Shown here piece by piece: positions 17,385 through 25,259 of a stretch of 64,000 bases of DNA. The DNA is taken from the NCBI GenBank assembly GCA_020633725.1, contig JACKDC010000001.1, positions 744,001-808,000 on the forward strand. The letters are read 5' to 3'. This DNA is from Candidatus Latescibacterota bacterium. GTDB lineage: Bacteria; Krumholzibacteriota; Krumholzibacteriia; JACNKJ01. The notes under the pieces were generated by a model that was not told the origin of the DNA, did no database searches, and was given only the letters and a program-made list of their open reading frames with translations. The position numbers were made by a program, and so were the translations under genes. Position 1 is the first letter of the stretch; each line of letters begins with the position of its first letter.

Positions 17385-19459
17385 CGTGCTCTCTCCTCGG
17401 CGCTGGAAGTGGCGGGCGCCGGCGCGAGTTCGAGCACGAACTCCGCGCCGCCACCGGGTCGGGGCTGGTGGCGCAGCGCGCCGCCGTGTTCATCCAGAAT
17501 CTGCCGGCAGACGGACAGGCCGAGGCCCGTCCCCTCCGGCTTGGTCGTGAAGAAGGGGTCGAAGAGCTTGGCCCGGTGCGCCTCCGGCACGCCGGGACCG
17601 CTGTCCCAGACCACCAGGCGAACGCGCCCCGCGCCGCCGCCGGCCGCGGCCGCGCGCTCCAGGCGCAGCCCCACCCGGTCGCCGGGCGCGCAGGCCTGCA
17701 GCGCGTTCTGCAGCAGGTTGAGCAGCACCTGGTGGATCTGGTCCGCGTCGGCCAGCGCCAGGCAGCGCGCCGGGCCCTCGGGCGCGGCCTCCAGGTGGAC
17801 CTGGGCGGCCCGCGCGCTCTCGGCCAGGTCGCCCAGGATGCGCCGCGCGCTCTCGGCCAGGTCGAGCGCGGCGAGCCTTGGCCGCGCCGGCCGGCTGAAC
17901 TCCAGCAGGCTGCGCACGATGCGCTCGAGGCGCTGGGTCTCCGCCTGGATGCGCTCCAGATGGGGCGCGGTCTCGGGGCGGTCGGCCAGTCGCCCGGCCA
18001 GCACCTGCGCTGTCATCGCGATGCCGGCCAGCGGGTTGCGAATCTCGTGGGCCATGCCCGCCGAGAGCTGTCCGAGGCTGCTCAGCCGCTCCGCCTGGCG
18101 CAGCTCGCTCTCGAGCCGCTTGTACTCGGTGAGGTCCTCGCCCACCATGACGTGGCGCGTCTCGCTGTCGTGTCGCGCCGGCAGGCGGGTCACCGAGAGC
18201 AGGAGGCGGCGCTCCGCGCCCGTCTCGTCCTGCAGACGGCACTCGCGCTGGATCCAGTCCGCGCCCTCCAGGGTGGCCGTGGCGTCGTCGAGCAGATGGA
18301 AGCCCGCGTCGAACGCGAAGGCCGTGCCGGGCTGCAGGCGGGGGCCGAAGAGCGTCGCCGCTCGCGGGTTGCGGAAGCTGACGCGGCCGGCCCCGTCCAC
18401 CGTGAGGACGGCGGCGTGCACGCTGTCGAGCACGCTGCGATTGAACTCGCTGAGCCGGGCCAGACGCTGCACGGCCTTGGCGCCCGCGAGGGCCTCGCTG
18501 AGCAGGGTCTGCACGGCGCGCAGGAAGTGGAAGTCGGCGTCCAGGTCCGCCGCCTCGCTGTAGTCGCGGCGCAGGACGAGGAAGCCCTCGGGCTCGTCCC
18601 CCAGCGCCAGGGGCAGGACCAGCAGCTCGATGCGCTCGAGCGCGGCGCGCAGGGCGTCGTCGCGCAGGAGGTCGCCCCCCGCGAGACCGAGCACCGTGCC
18701 CGCGCAGCGGTCGTCGCCCGGCAGCGCCCCCAGCAGGGCGAGGACGCGCTCCAGTGCGGGCGCCTCCAGCGAGCGGTGGGCGCGCGTGGCGAGGCGGCTG
18801 GCGTCGAAGCTCCACAGCAGCAGCGCAACGCCCTTGAACCCAAGGCCTTCGACGCAGGCCTTCAGGAACTCGTCGAGGGCGGGATCCCAGTTGCGCTGCC
18901 GGCTCAGATCGCGGCCGAGCCGGTAGAGGATGCCCAGCTGCTCGAGGCGCTGCTCGAGCTGGCGATGGACGCGCCCCAGGTGCTCGTAGGACTGGAGCAG
19001 CATGCCGGCGAGCTGGCGCCGACTCTCCTCCAGGGACTGGGAGCTGCGCTGCAGATCGCCGAGCAGCCCGCGCTGGGCTTCGGCCGCGGCGAGGGCCTCG
19101 GCGCTCTGCGCCAGGGTGCGCCGCCAGCCGCCGGCGTCGAGGGGCAGGGTGAGCAGGCCGTCCACGGCCAGCTGCACCGCGTCGCGATACCAGCGCGCGT
19201 CCTCGTCGTACTCGGCGAGCAGGACCTGGCAGTGGGGCTGGAGGAAGCGGAAGCGCGCGAGCCAGTCGCGCAGGCCCGCCGCGGAGGGCGGCAGGGCGAG
19301 GAGCAGGAGATCGGGTTGGCCGTCGCCGGGATCCGCGGCGCTGAGCACGTGGAACTCCACCCGCCAGCCGTCGAGACGGGCGGGCAGTCCGAAGTCCTCA
19401 CGGCTCGTGGATCTCTCGGCGAGCACGCGAAGCGAACGCGCGGCGGTGGCCTGCTTCAA
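17381..19459 (-). CDS. Multidomain histidine kinase (pseudo-receiver, GAF, PAS, HisKA, HATPase)
   Basis: A 692-aa cytoplasmic kinase. Residues about 30-125 resemble a receiver fold but lack the phospho-acceptor (DLLLLALPPS) and the conserved Lys (LLTLPLD). A coiled coil follows (130-195), then GAF-like (200-340) and PAS-like (350-450, VTVDGAGRVSFRNPRAATLFG) segments. HisKA has SLGQLSAGMAHEIRNPLAGI, and HATPase has NLLQNALQAC, DSGPGVPE and GTGLGLSVC. The start is TTG at 19459, preceded by a GGGGGAGAA stretch. It probably phosphorylates the regulator next to it. Confidence 0.9.
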
Positions 19460-19543
19460 TTCTCTCCCCCTTCGTCACTTGCGTAGCAGCGAATCGCAAA
19501 ACCCGCAAGAATTTTTGCCAGGGGGCGAGCGGAACCGGGAAGG

Positions 19544-19924
19544 CTAGCGGACGGCCAGGTCCAGACGTCGAATCAGGCCGGTCAGCCGGTCGGCGAGTGC
19601 GTTCTTGACCTCGTCGCTGTCGTAGTAGCCGGCGGCGAGGCGCGCCTTGACGGCGGCCACCACCTCGCTGCGCACGGCGGGCAGCCGGTCGTAGAGGTCC
19701 CGCGCGAGCTGCAGGGACTCCTGCTGCTCCGCGCGCTCGCGCGCCTCGGCGCTGATCTCCACCAGGACGGGCGCGGCGGCGCTCACGGCGTTGCCGCGGG
19801 CGGACGCACTCTCGGTCGCGACGGCCGACGTGCCGGCGCCCTGCGCGCCGTCCGTCTCGGAACGCTGTGCGTAGAGCTTGGTCAGATCCTGGGGCTGGAT
19901 GGTCGAAGACTTGCCGATCTCCAC
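19544..19924 (-). CDS. flgM: Anti-sigma-28 factor FlgM
   Basis: A 126-aa protein with an Ala/Ser-rich, likely disordered N-terminal half. The C-terminal FlgM pattern is VRSEVVAAVKARLAAGYYDSDEVKNALADRLTGL (about 84-117, shown in part). FlgM holds sigma-28 inactive until it is exported through the finished hook. The start is a GTG at 19924 with GGAGG six bases away. It is last in a fliD-fliS-fliT-like-flgM group, as in many bacteria. The N-terminus is longer than in enteric FlgM (about 97 aa). Confidence 0.85.
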   Translation of the reverse strand: MEIGKSSTIQPQDLTKLYAQRSETDGAQGAGTSAVATESASARGNAVSAAAPVLVEISAEARERAEQQESLQLARDLYDRLPAVRSEVVAAVKARLAAGYYDSDEVKNALADRLTGLIRRLDLAVR

Positions 19925-19996
19925 CGTCTACCTCCGTGGGCGGGGTCCGATCGGGGAGTCTTGCAAGGTCCGCGCCGCGAGGCCTTCCGGGGAAGT

Positions 19997-20323
19997 CTAG
20001 GGAGTCTGGCGGTAGCGGCGCTCGGCGCGATGGCGCGCGCCATCCTGCTCCATGGCGCGGGTGAGCTGGGCCAGCCGGCCCTGCAGGCGGCTGCGGACCA
20101 GCCGGTCGACGCGCTCGAGCGCGGCCACGTGGGCGGCCAGGCCGTCGGGGTCGGCGGTCGCGAGGGCGGCGAGGTCGCCGGGATCGAGGGCGGCGATCAG
20201 CGCGCGACGCTGGGCTTCCACGCGTTCGAGGCCGTCGAGATCGCCGCCGCGCGAGGCGTCCAGCAGCTGTTCGGCCAGCGCCCTGAGCGCGCTCAACGTG
20301 TCCTGTGCCGTCTGACTGCCCAT
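19997..20323 (-). CDS. FliT-like flagellar chaperone
   Basis: A 108-aa all-helical protein starting MGSQTAQDTLSALRALAEQLLDAS. Its size and position directly after fliS (14-base gap) match the FliT family, which chaperones the filament cap FliD. The central stretch GDLDGLERVEAQRRALIAAL resembles the FliT helix pattern of residue counts and spacing. Identity is low, so the symbol is withheld. ATG at 20323 has a GGAG upstream. Confidence 0.65.
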   Translation of the reverse strand: MGSQTAQDTLSALRALAEQLLDASRGGDLDGLERVEAQRRALIAALDPGDLAALATADPDGLAAHVAALERVDRLVRSRLQGRLAQLTRAMEQDGARHRAERRYRQTP

Positions 20324-20337
20324 GCCTCGACTCCGGG

Positions 20338-20766
20338 TCAGGGGGAGTGCGTGTCCGGCGCGTGCGCCGGGGAGGGCTGACCGTCCCGGGCGATGGCCGC
20401 CCAGGCGCCGCTCAGTTCCCCCACCACCTTGATCACGCCGTCCAGCAGGCCGGGCGCCTGCTCCAGGCTCGCGCGGCCGATGTTCTCGAAGCAAAAAGCG
20501 TACAGAGGCCGCAGCTGCTTCGTGATCTCCCCGCCCTCTTCGCGCAGCGAGTTGCTGAGGTAGGTGACGATCCGCCGCGCCTTGCTCAGGGCCAGCTGCG
20601 CGTCCTCCCAGCGCTGCTCGCGCAGGGCGTGCTGGCCGTCCCGCACGGACTGGAGCAGCCCCTCGTAGAGGATGGCCAGCAGCTCCTGGGGATCGGCGCC
20701 GCGGATCCTGCTCTCCTGGTAGGCGCGCTGCGCGCGGCTCTGGGTGTCGGACAGCCTGGGGTTCAT
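20338..20766 (-). CDS. fliS: Flagellin chaperone FliS
   Basis: A 142-aa four-helix chaperone that binds the C-terminus of flagellin before export. It is recognised by YQESRIRGADPQELLAILYEGLLQSVRDGQ (about 16-45, in part) and ARRIVTYLSNSLREEGGEI. It lies downstream of fliD with a seven-base gap. The C-terminal 15 residues are Pro/Ala-rich and unconserved. The start is ATG at 20766. Confidence 0.92.
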   Translation of the reverse strand: MNPRLSDTQSRAQRAYQESRIRGADPQELLAILYEGLLQSVRDGQHALREQRWEDAQLALSKARRIVTYLSNSLREEGGEITKQLRPLYAFCFENIGRASLEQAPGLLDGVIKVVGELSGAWAAIARDGQPSPAHAPDTHSP

Positions 20767-20773
20767 CCCTACC

Positions 20774-23128
20774 TCAACCGTTGCTGCTCGAGCCGAGGCT
20801 CGTCGAGATCGTGCCGACGCTGGCGAGCATCGACGCGAGGTTGCTGCTGGTGTTGGTCATCTCGGACAGCAGGCTCTCCATGCGCTGGAACTCGCGCAGG
20901 TAGCGCTCCTTGCGCTTGGCCAGGCGGTCGTCGATCGCCTTGACCTGCTGCTCGATGTCGTCGATCTCGCCGCGCAGGCTCTCCTGCTTGCTCGTCAGCA
21001 CGCCGCTCACCGAGTCCAGCGCCCCGTCGAGGGAGCGGTAGAGGCGGTCGGTGACGCCGCTCCAGACCTGCACCGCGCCCTGGCTCTCGCCCTGGGCGGC
21101 GAGGGTGTCCTCGGTCAGGTTCACCTGCACGCTCAGGCCGCGCGTGGCGCCGTTCTCCTGGTTGCCCGTGAGGATGCGGCCGGAGCCGGAGGCCTCTTCG
21201 ACCTCGCCGTCGACGAGGAAGTAGCCCGCCACGTCGTGCCCCACCATGGGCGAGCCGCCGACGAGGCCGAGCGTCGTGGCGAGCGCGCCGTCGGTCGTCT
21301 CCAGCTCCACCTTGCTGTTGCCGCCCCAGCTGCGGCTGACGAGCTCGAGATGGCCCTGGCCGCCGCCGTCGTCCACCCAGCTGGCGCTGACGCTCTTGCC
21401 GGCGTCCGCCATGGCGTCGTCGTTGTTGATGGCCGCCTGGATCGCCTCCGCCAGCGCCTCGCCGCTCTCGTAGTTGCCCTCCGGGATGCGCAGCAGGCTG
21501 CCCTCGATCCCGTCGACGCTGAAGCGCAGCAGCTGGTCGGCCGCGGTGATGGTCAGCGGCGAACCGACCGTGGGCGTCGCGACGCCGAGCCCCGCGAAAC
21601 GCCCCTGCGTCGCCGCCTGGGTGACGTGCACGTCGTAGGCGTTCAACCCGCCCGTGGGCTCGACGCTCTGGCCCGCGTTGAGAAAGACCACGTCGCCGTC
21701 GCTGGAGCTGCCCGTGCTGCCCAGGAGGGCGATCACGCCGTCGAGATCGTTGATGATGGCGTTGCGCAGCGTGTCCTCGTCGATGGAGAGCTTGCCGTCG
21801 TAGTCCAGCGAGCCGCCCGCGCTCGTGCCGATGCCGATCTGGGCCATCTGGCTGAACTGGCTGCTCAGGCCCGCCACCGCGCGGGTGAGATCGCTGCGGA
21901 TGCTCGAATCGAGCTTCATGGCGGTGCGGTCGCCCAGCAGCACGCCGGCGTTCTCCGTGTCCGGATCGTACGAGAACTGCTGGAGGAAGAAGTCGATGGT
22001 GCTGTTGTACTTGTCCACGACGCCCTGCAGGCGCTGGACGAGGCCGTCCACGTCCTGCTCCACCTTCACCGTCACCTGCTGCCCGGGATCGGCGCCGAGC
22101 AGGTTCAGCGTGACGTTGTCGATCAGGTCGTCCACGGTATTGCTGGCGCTGCGGATCGTGATCGGCGCGCCGCTGCCGAAGCTCAGCTCGGCGTCCTGGG
22201 CGGCCTGGATGGTGCTGCTCGTGGCGTTCACGCTCCACTCGTCGCCGGCCTGCAGATCGCCCGCGCCGAAGGTGAGCGTGAGGCTGCCGTGCACCTCCAC
22301 GGCCTCGCCGGCGTAGCTGTCGTCGAGGATGATCTGGCCGCTCTCGCCCGCGTCGTTCGTCCAGTCGATGACGATGGTGTCGCTGCCCACGACGCCCCCC
22401 GTGGACACGCTGAAGCTGTAGGCGCCGTCGCTGTTGCCGGTGTACTCGCCGCCGCTGGCGATGCTGCTCGAGCCCGTCTGGCTGACGATGTTCACGCCGC
22501 CCACGCTGCCGAAGTCCAGGCCCGCGCCGCCGCTGAGGTCGGTGGCCACGCTGATCAGCTGGTCGGCCCCCGTCGTGTTGCCCGAGAGGATGAGCTGGTA
22601 GGGCGTGTCGCCGCTGCCCGTGTTCACCACCATGGCGGTGACGCCCGCCGCGGCCTGGTTGATGGCCGTGGCGAGATCGTTCAGCGAGTCGTTGCCCTCG
22701 GTGAGCGTCACCGTCAGCGCCTCGGCGCCGGCCACGCTGATGGTGACCGTGCCCGTGCCCAGGCTGTCCGCCGGGTCGGCGTAGCCGCCGCTGACGATCT
22801 GATGGCTCTGCGCGAGCTTGTCCACGGTGAGCGTGTAGACGCCCGGCGCCGCGCCCTTGCCCGCGGAGGCCGTGATCAGGCCCTCCTGCGAGCTGGTGGC
22901 CATCATGCTGCGGAAGTCGCTGGGCCGGCGCAGCCCCTCCACCGCGCTCTTGAGCTGGCCGAGGGTCGCTTCGATGGCGCCGTAGGCCGCCAGCGTCAGG
23001 TTGGTGCGGGCCTGCTTGGCCTCCAGCAGGTAGGCCGGCCGCCGCTCGAAGTCGATGAGCTTGTCGACCAGCGTCGCCGTGTCGATGCCGCTGATCAGTC
23101 CTGAAATGGAATTCACGCCCGTGGGCAT
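20774..23128 (-). CDS. fliD: Flagellar filament cap protein FliD
   Basis: A 784-aa capping protein, much larger than enteric FliD (about 470 aa). The N-terminal FliD pattern (ISGLISGIDTATLVDKLIDFERRPAYLLEAKQ) and the C-terminal pattern (DIEQQVKAIDDRLAKRKERYLREFQRMESLLSEMTNTSSNLASML) form the coiled-coil stalk. The extra length lies in the exposed middle, with repeated beta-rich segments (ALTVTLTEGNDSLNDLATAINQAAAGV and similar), which are flagellin-hook IN motif-like. It is the first gene of the fliD-fliS-fliT-like-flgM operon. Confidence 0.94.
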   Translation of the reverse strand: MPTGVNSISGLISGIDTATLVDKLIDFERRPAYLLEAKQARTNLTLAAYGAIEATLGQLKSAVEGLRRPSDFRSMMATSSQEGLITASAGKGAAPGVYTLTVDKLAQSHQIVSGGYADPADSLGTGTVTISVAGAEALTVTLTEGNDSLNDLATAINQAAAGVTAMVVNTGSGDTPYQLILSGNTTGADQLISVATDLSGGAGLDFGSVGGVNIVSQTGSSSIASGGEYTGNSDGAYSFSVSTGGVVGSDTIVIDWTNDAGESGQIILDDSYAGEAVEVHGSLTLTFGAGDLQAGDEWSVNATSSTIQAAQDAELSFGSGAPITIRSASNTVDDLIDNVTLNLLGADPGQQVTVKVEQDVDGLVQRLQGVVDKYNSTIDFFLQQFSYDPDTENAGVLLGDRTAMKLDSSIRSDLTRAVAGLSSQFSQMAQIGIGTSAGGSLDYDGKLSIDEDTLRNAIINDLDGVIALLGSTGSSSDGDVVFLNAGQSVEPTGGLNAYDVHVTQAATQGRFAGLGVATPTVGSPLTITAADQLLRFSVDGIEGSLLRIPEGNYESGEALAEAIQAAINNDDAMADAGKSVSASWVDDGGGQGHLELVSRSWGGNSKVELETTDGALATTLGLVGGSPMVGHDVAGYFLVDGEVEEASGSGRILTGNQENGATRGLSVQVNLTEDTLAAQGESQGAVQVWSGVTDRLYRSLDGALDSVSGVLTSKQESLRGEIDDIEQQVKAIDDRLAKRKERYLREFQRMESLLSEMTNTSSNLASMLASVGTISTSLGSSSNG

Positions 23129-23182
23129 GGCTGCTCCTCCCTGTGCGTGTCCCGGGAGTGCTCCCCGGCTCCCGTGCTTTCC

Positions 23183-23210
23183 CTATCGGCCCCCATCGGT
23201 CCCCGCTTGA
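23183..23210 (-). promoter_or_regulatory. Candidate sigma-28 promoter for fliD operon
   Basis: On the minus strand the sequence reads TCAA, a 16-base spacer, then GCCGATAG. Compared with the sigma-28 consensus TAAA-N15-GCCGATAA, the -10 has one mismatch, the -35 has one, and the spacer is one base long. It is about 55 bases upstream of the fliD ATG, as expected for a late flagellar gene. Confidence 0.6.
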
Positions 23211-23232
23211 GCCGGAAATCGTGTCTGCAAAG

Positions 23233-23260
23233 CGGGCTCCCCCCCTTCGGAGGGAGCCCG
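23233..23260 (-). terminator. Intrinsic terminator after flagellin 1
   Basis: Inverted repeat CGGGCTCCC / GGGAGCCCG (nine base pairs, loop rich in C on the plus strand) followed on the minus strand by GCTTTGCAGA. It begins 23 bases past the flagellin stop and overlaps nothing else. It lies just upstream of the fliD promoter, so it insulates fliD from flagellin read-through. Confidence 0.75.
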
Positions 23261-23282
23261 TGAGGAAAGCCAGCAGCCAGCG

Positions 23283-24728
23283 CTACTGCATGAGCTGCAG
23301 GACGACCTGGGGCGCGCTGTTCGCATGCGACAGCATCGCCGTGGCCGCCTGGAGCATGATCTGGTTGCGGGTGAACGTGGCCATCTCCGCCGCCATGTCG
23401 GTGTCGCGGATGATGGACTCGGCCGCCACCAGGTTCTCCTCGGCGACGCGCAGGTTGTTCATGCCGCTCTCCAGGGTGTTGCTCTGGAAAGCGCCCAGCG
23501 TGCCGCGGAGCGAGCTGACCTGGCTGATCGCCTGGTCGATGACCGCCAGCGAGTCGGCCGCCTTGTCCGCGTCCAGGATGCTGATGTCAGCCAGGCCCGC
23601 GAACTGGTTGCTGCCGCCGTTGGCCGCGTCCAGACCGGTGCCCAGCTCGGAGGCCGCCATGTTGCTGATGGCCAGCGTGACCTGCTGACCGGCGTTGGCG
23701 CCCACCTGGAACACCAGGCTGTTGTTGCTCACCTGGACCGTGCCCGCCGCGCCGGCGGCCGCAGCCGTCGACACCCGCAGACCGTCCACCACGCTGCCAG
23801 CGCGACCCGTGAGGATGTTCCCCACGCCATCGGCCTGGTAGGAGGTGGCGCCCACGTCGAAGGTGCCCGCGATGTCGACGCCGTCGTCCGTGTCACCCGC
23901 GCCGGCCGCGAAGCCGCTCTGGGTACCGTCGGTGGCCGCGTTGCTCGACACGATCGTGAAGTCGCCCGCCGTGCCCCAGGCCGTGCTGGTCAGGGTGATG
24001 TCGGTGCCGTCCGTGCTGGCCTCGACCGACGTCGAGCTCGTGTAGGCGTTGATCTTGTCCACGATCGTCTGCGCGTCGTCCCCCGCCACCAGGTTCACCG
24101 TCACCGCGACGCCCGTGCTGTCGTTGGTCAGCGTCAGGGTCTCGTCGGCGGTGATACCCGTGATGGCCGCCGAGTTGCCGGTGGCCAGCGTGGCCTTCTC
24201 GGCCTGCGTCGTCACGGTGACGTCGTAGGTGCCGGCCGTGGTGTCGGACGTGCCGCTCAGGAAGGTGACGCTGCCGCTGGTCACGTTGCCCGTCACGCCA
24301 TTGGAGCCGTCCAGCAGCTTCTTGGTGCCGAACTGGGTCTGGCTGGCGATACGGTTGATGGTGGCCAGGGCGTTGTCGATTTCCGACTGGTCCGCGGCGA
24401 GGTCCGCAGCGCTGTTGGCGCCTTCGTTCGCAGCGTGGATGGCCAGCTCGCGCATGCTGGTGAGCAGCGCGTGCACCTCGGTCAGAGCGCCCTCGGCGGT
24501 CTGCACCATGGAAGTGGCCAGCTCGCTGTTCTCGATGGCCTGGCTGAGGCCCGCGATCTGCGCGCGCATGTTCTCGGAGACGACCAGGCCGGCCGGGTCA
24601 TCGCCAGCCTTGTTGATCCGGAGGCCGGACGACAAGTGCTCGAGCGACTTCGACAGGCCCATGTCGTTCCGGGAGAGGTTCCGGTACGCGTTCATGGACG
24701 CGATGTTGTGATTGATGCGAAATGCCAT
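23283..24728 (-). CDS. fliC: Flagellin (paralogue 1)
   Basis: A 481-aa filament subunit. The N-terminal D0/D1 (MAFRINHNIASMNAYRNLSRND, then LEHLSSGLRINKAGDDPAGLVVSENMRAQI) and C-terminal D1/D0 (FQSNTLESGMNNLRVAEENLVAAESIIRDTDMAAEMATFTRNQIMLQAATAMLSHAN) are canonical. The variable middle is Thr/Asp/Gly-rich with an IN-motif-like VNLVAGDDAQTIVDKINAY. ATG at 24728 is fixed by the family start. The frame is open further upstream, but that part is leader. It differs from paralogue 2 mainly in scattered substitutions. Confidence 0.96.
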   Translation of the reverse strand: MAFRINHNIASMNAYRNLSRNDMGLSKSLEHLSSGLRINKAGDDPAGLVVSENMRAQIAGLSQAIENSELATSMVQTAEGALTEVHALLTSMRELAIHAANEGANSAADLAADQSEIDNALATINRIASQTQFGTKKLLDGSNGVTGNVTSGSVTFLSGTSDTTAGTYDVTVTTQAEKATLATGNSAAITGITADETLTLTNDSTGVAVTVNLVAGDDAQTIVDKINAYTSSTSVEASTDGTDITLTSTAWGTAGDFTIVSSNAATDGTQSGFAAGAGDTDDGVDIAGTFDVGATSYQADGVGNILTGRAGSVVDGLRVSTAAAAGAAGTVQVSNNSLVFQVGANAGQQVTLAISNMAASELGTGLDAANGGSNQFAGLADISILDADKAADSLAVIDQAISQVSSLRGTLGAFQSNTLESGMNNLRVAEENLVAAESIIRDTDMAAEMATFTRNQIMLQAATAMLSHANSAPQVVLQLMQ

Positions 24729-24733
24729 CTGGC

Positions 24734-24770
24734 GATCCTCCTTGATATCCCCCGCAGGGGATCCTCCGTG
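24734..24770 (-). promoter_or_regulatory. Flagellin 1 leader with two GGA repeats flanking a hairpin (candidate CsrA target)
   Basis: In the mRNA sense the leader carries CACGGAGGATC (24770-24760), a small hairpin ATCCCC-TGCG-GGGGAT (24762-24747), and CAAGGAGGATC (24744-24734). The second copy overlaps the ribosome-binding site of the ATG at 24728. Paired GGA sites, one on the Shine-Dalgarno, are how CsrA represses hag in Bacillus. csrA and fliW are encoded 2 kb away in this window. CsrA binding is inferred. Confidence 0.55.
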
Positions 24771-24839
24771 GTCCCGAGACCCGCCCTCGTTGACGGGCGT
24801 AAGCCCCCTCCGTTCGGAGGGCGGGCGTGAGCCTGCGTT

Positions 24840-24855
24840 CGCAGGCCCGATGCCA
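24840..24855 (-). promoter_or_regulatory. Candidate sigma-54 promoter for flagellin 1
   Basis: Minus-strand sequence TGGCAT-CGGGC-CTGCG has the required GG-N10-GC spacing, with a near-perfect -24 box and a -12 box of CTGCG instead of TTGCA. It is 112 bases upstream of the flagellin ATG. The -12 half overlaps a six-base-pair inverted repeat. No sigma-28 element was found in this region. Confidence 0.5.
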
Positions 24856-25198
24856 AGCGCACAGCGGTGTGACGAAGGCCGCGCAGCCGTTCCTTGCGCT
24901 TCCGGCCGCAGCCCCCCAGGGGACGCGAAAGGCGGTAGGTCGCCCGACGTGGAGCCGAGTGTCCCTGCGCGGCTGTCCGCGGAGGAGGCCTGCACTGCGT
25001 GGCGCTTGAGGCCTCAGAGCGCTGGGTTGAATCACCCACAGAGAAGCGCTGAGAAATAGGCGAGCGCTCAATCTGCTATCCGCGCATTGCAAAAACGCGA
25101 TTCCCGTTGGATGTGATGGGAAACCCCGGCACGCGACGCGGTGAGCGCAGCCCGTCGCCGCCGCCCTCGCCTACCGGGCGCAGCCCTGAAACGCAAAA

Positions 25199-25222
25199 GG
25201 GCCCCGCCGGATGGCGGGGCCC
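25199..25222 (-). terminator. Intrinsic terminator after flagellin 2
   Basis: Perfect 10-base-pair stem GGGCCCCGCC / GGCGGGGCCC with a four-base loop, followed on the minus strand by TTTTGCGTTT. It begins 38 bases past the flagellin 2 stop. This is the clearest intrinsic terminator in the flagellar part of the window. Confidence 0.88.
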
Positions 25223-25259
25223 GCGAATGGGGACGCGTGGGCTGTCCGGGAGCGTGGCG

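Larger units (their letters stand above)
24729..25259. other. 531-base non-coding region between the flagellin genes
   Basis: Contains the leader and probable promoter of flagellin 1, a perfect hairpin CCCTCCG-TT-CGGAGGG (24806-24821) and a GCCTGC-GTTC-GCAGGC repeat (24831-24846). The terminator of flagellin 2 is at the right end. Between 24860 and 25190 I see only a short AT-richer stretch and no gene. Small open frames here have no Shine-Dalgarno or family resemblance. Confidence 0.6.

Noticed and set aside
19502..19520. Sigma-54-like TGGCA...TTGC upstream of the multidomain kinase (minus strand)
   Set aside because: GG and GC are separated by 11 bases, not 10. Sigma-54 spacing is strict, and no better alignment exists in the 84-base gap.
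24598..25092. Small open frames in the flagellin 1 leader
   Set aside because: They overlap the proposed promoter and leader hairpins and run into the flagellin gene in the wrong frame.
25087..25101. 15-base sequence TTGCAAAAACGCGAT repeated exactly at 42116-42130
   Set aside because: Both copies are intergenic, but one or two exact 15-base matches are expected by chance in 64 kb. Flanks do not match and no common structure was found.
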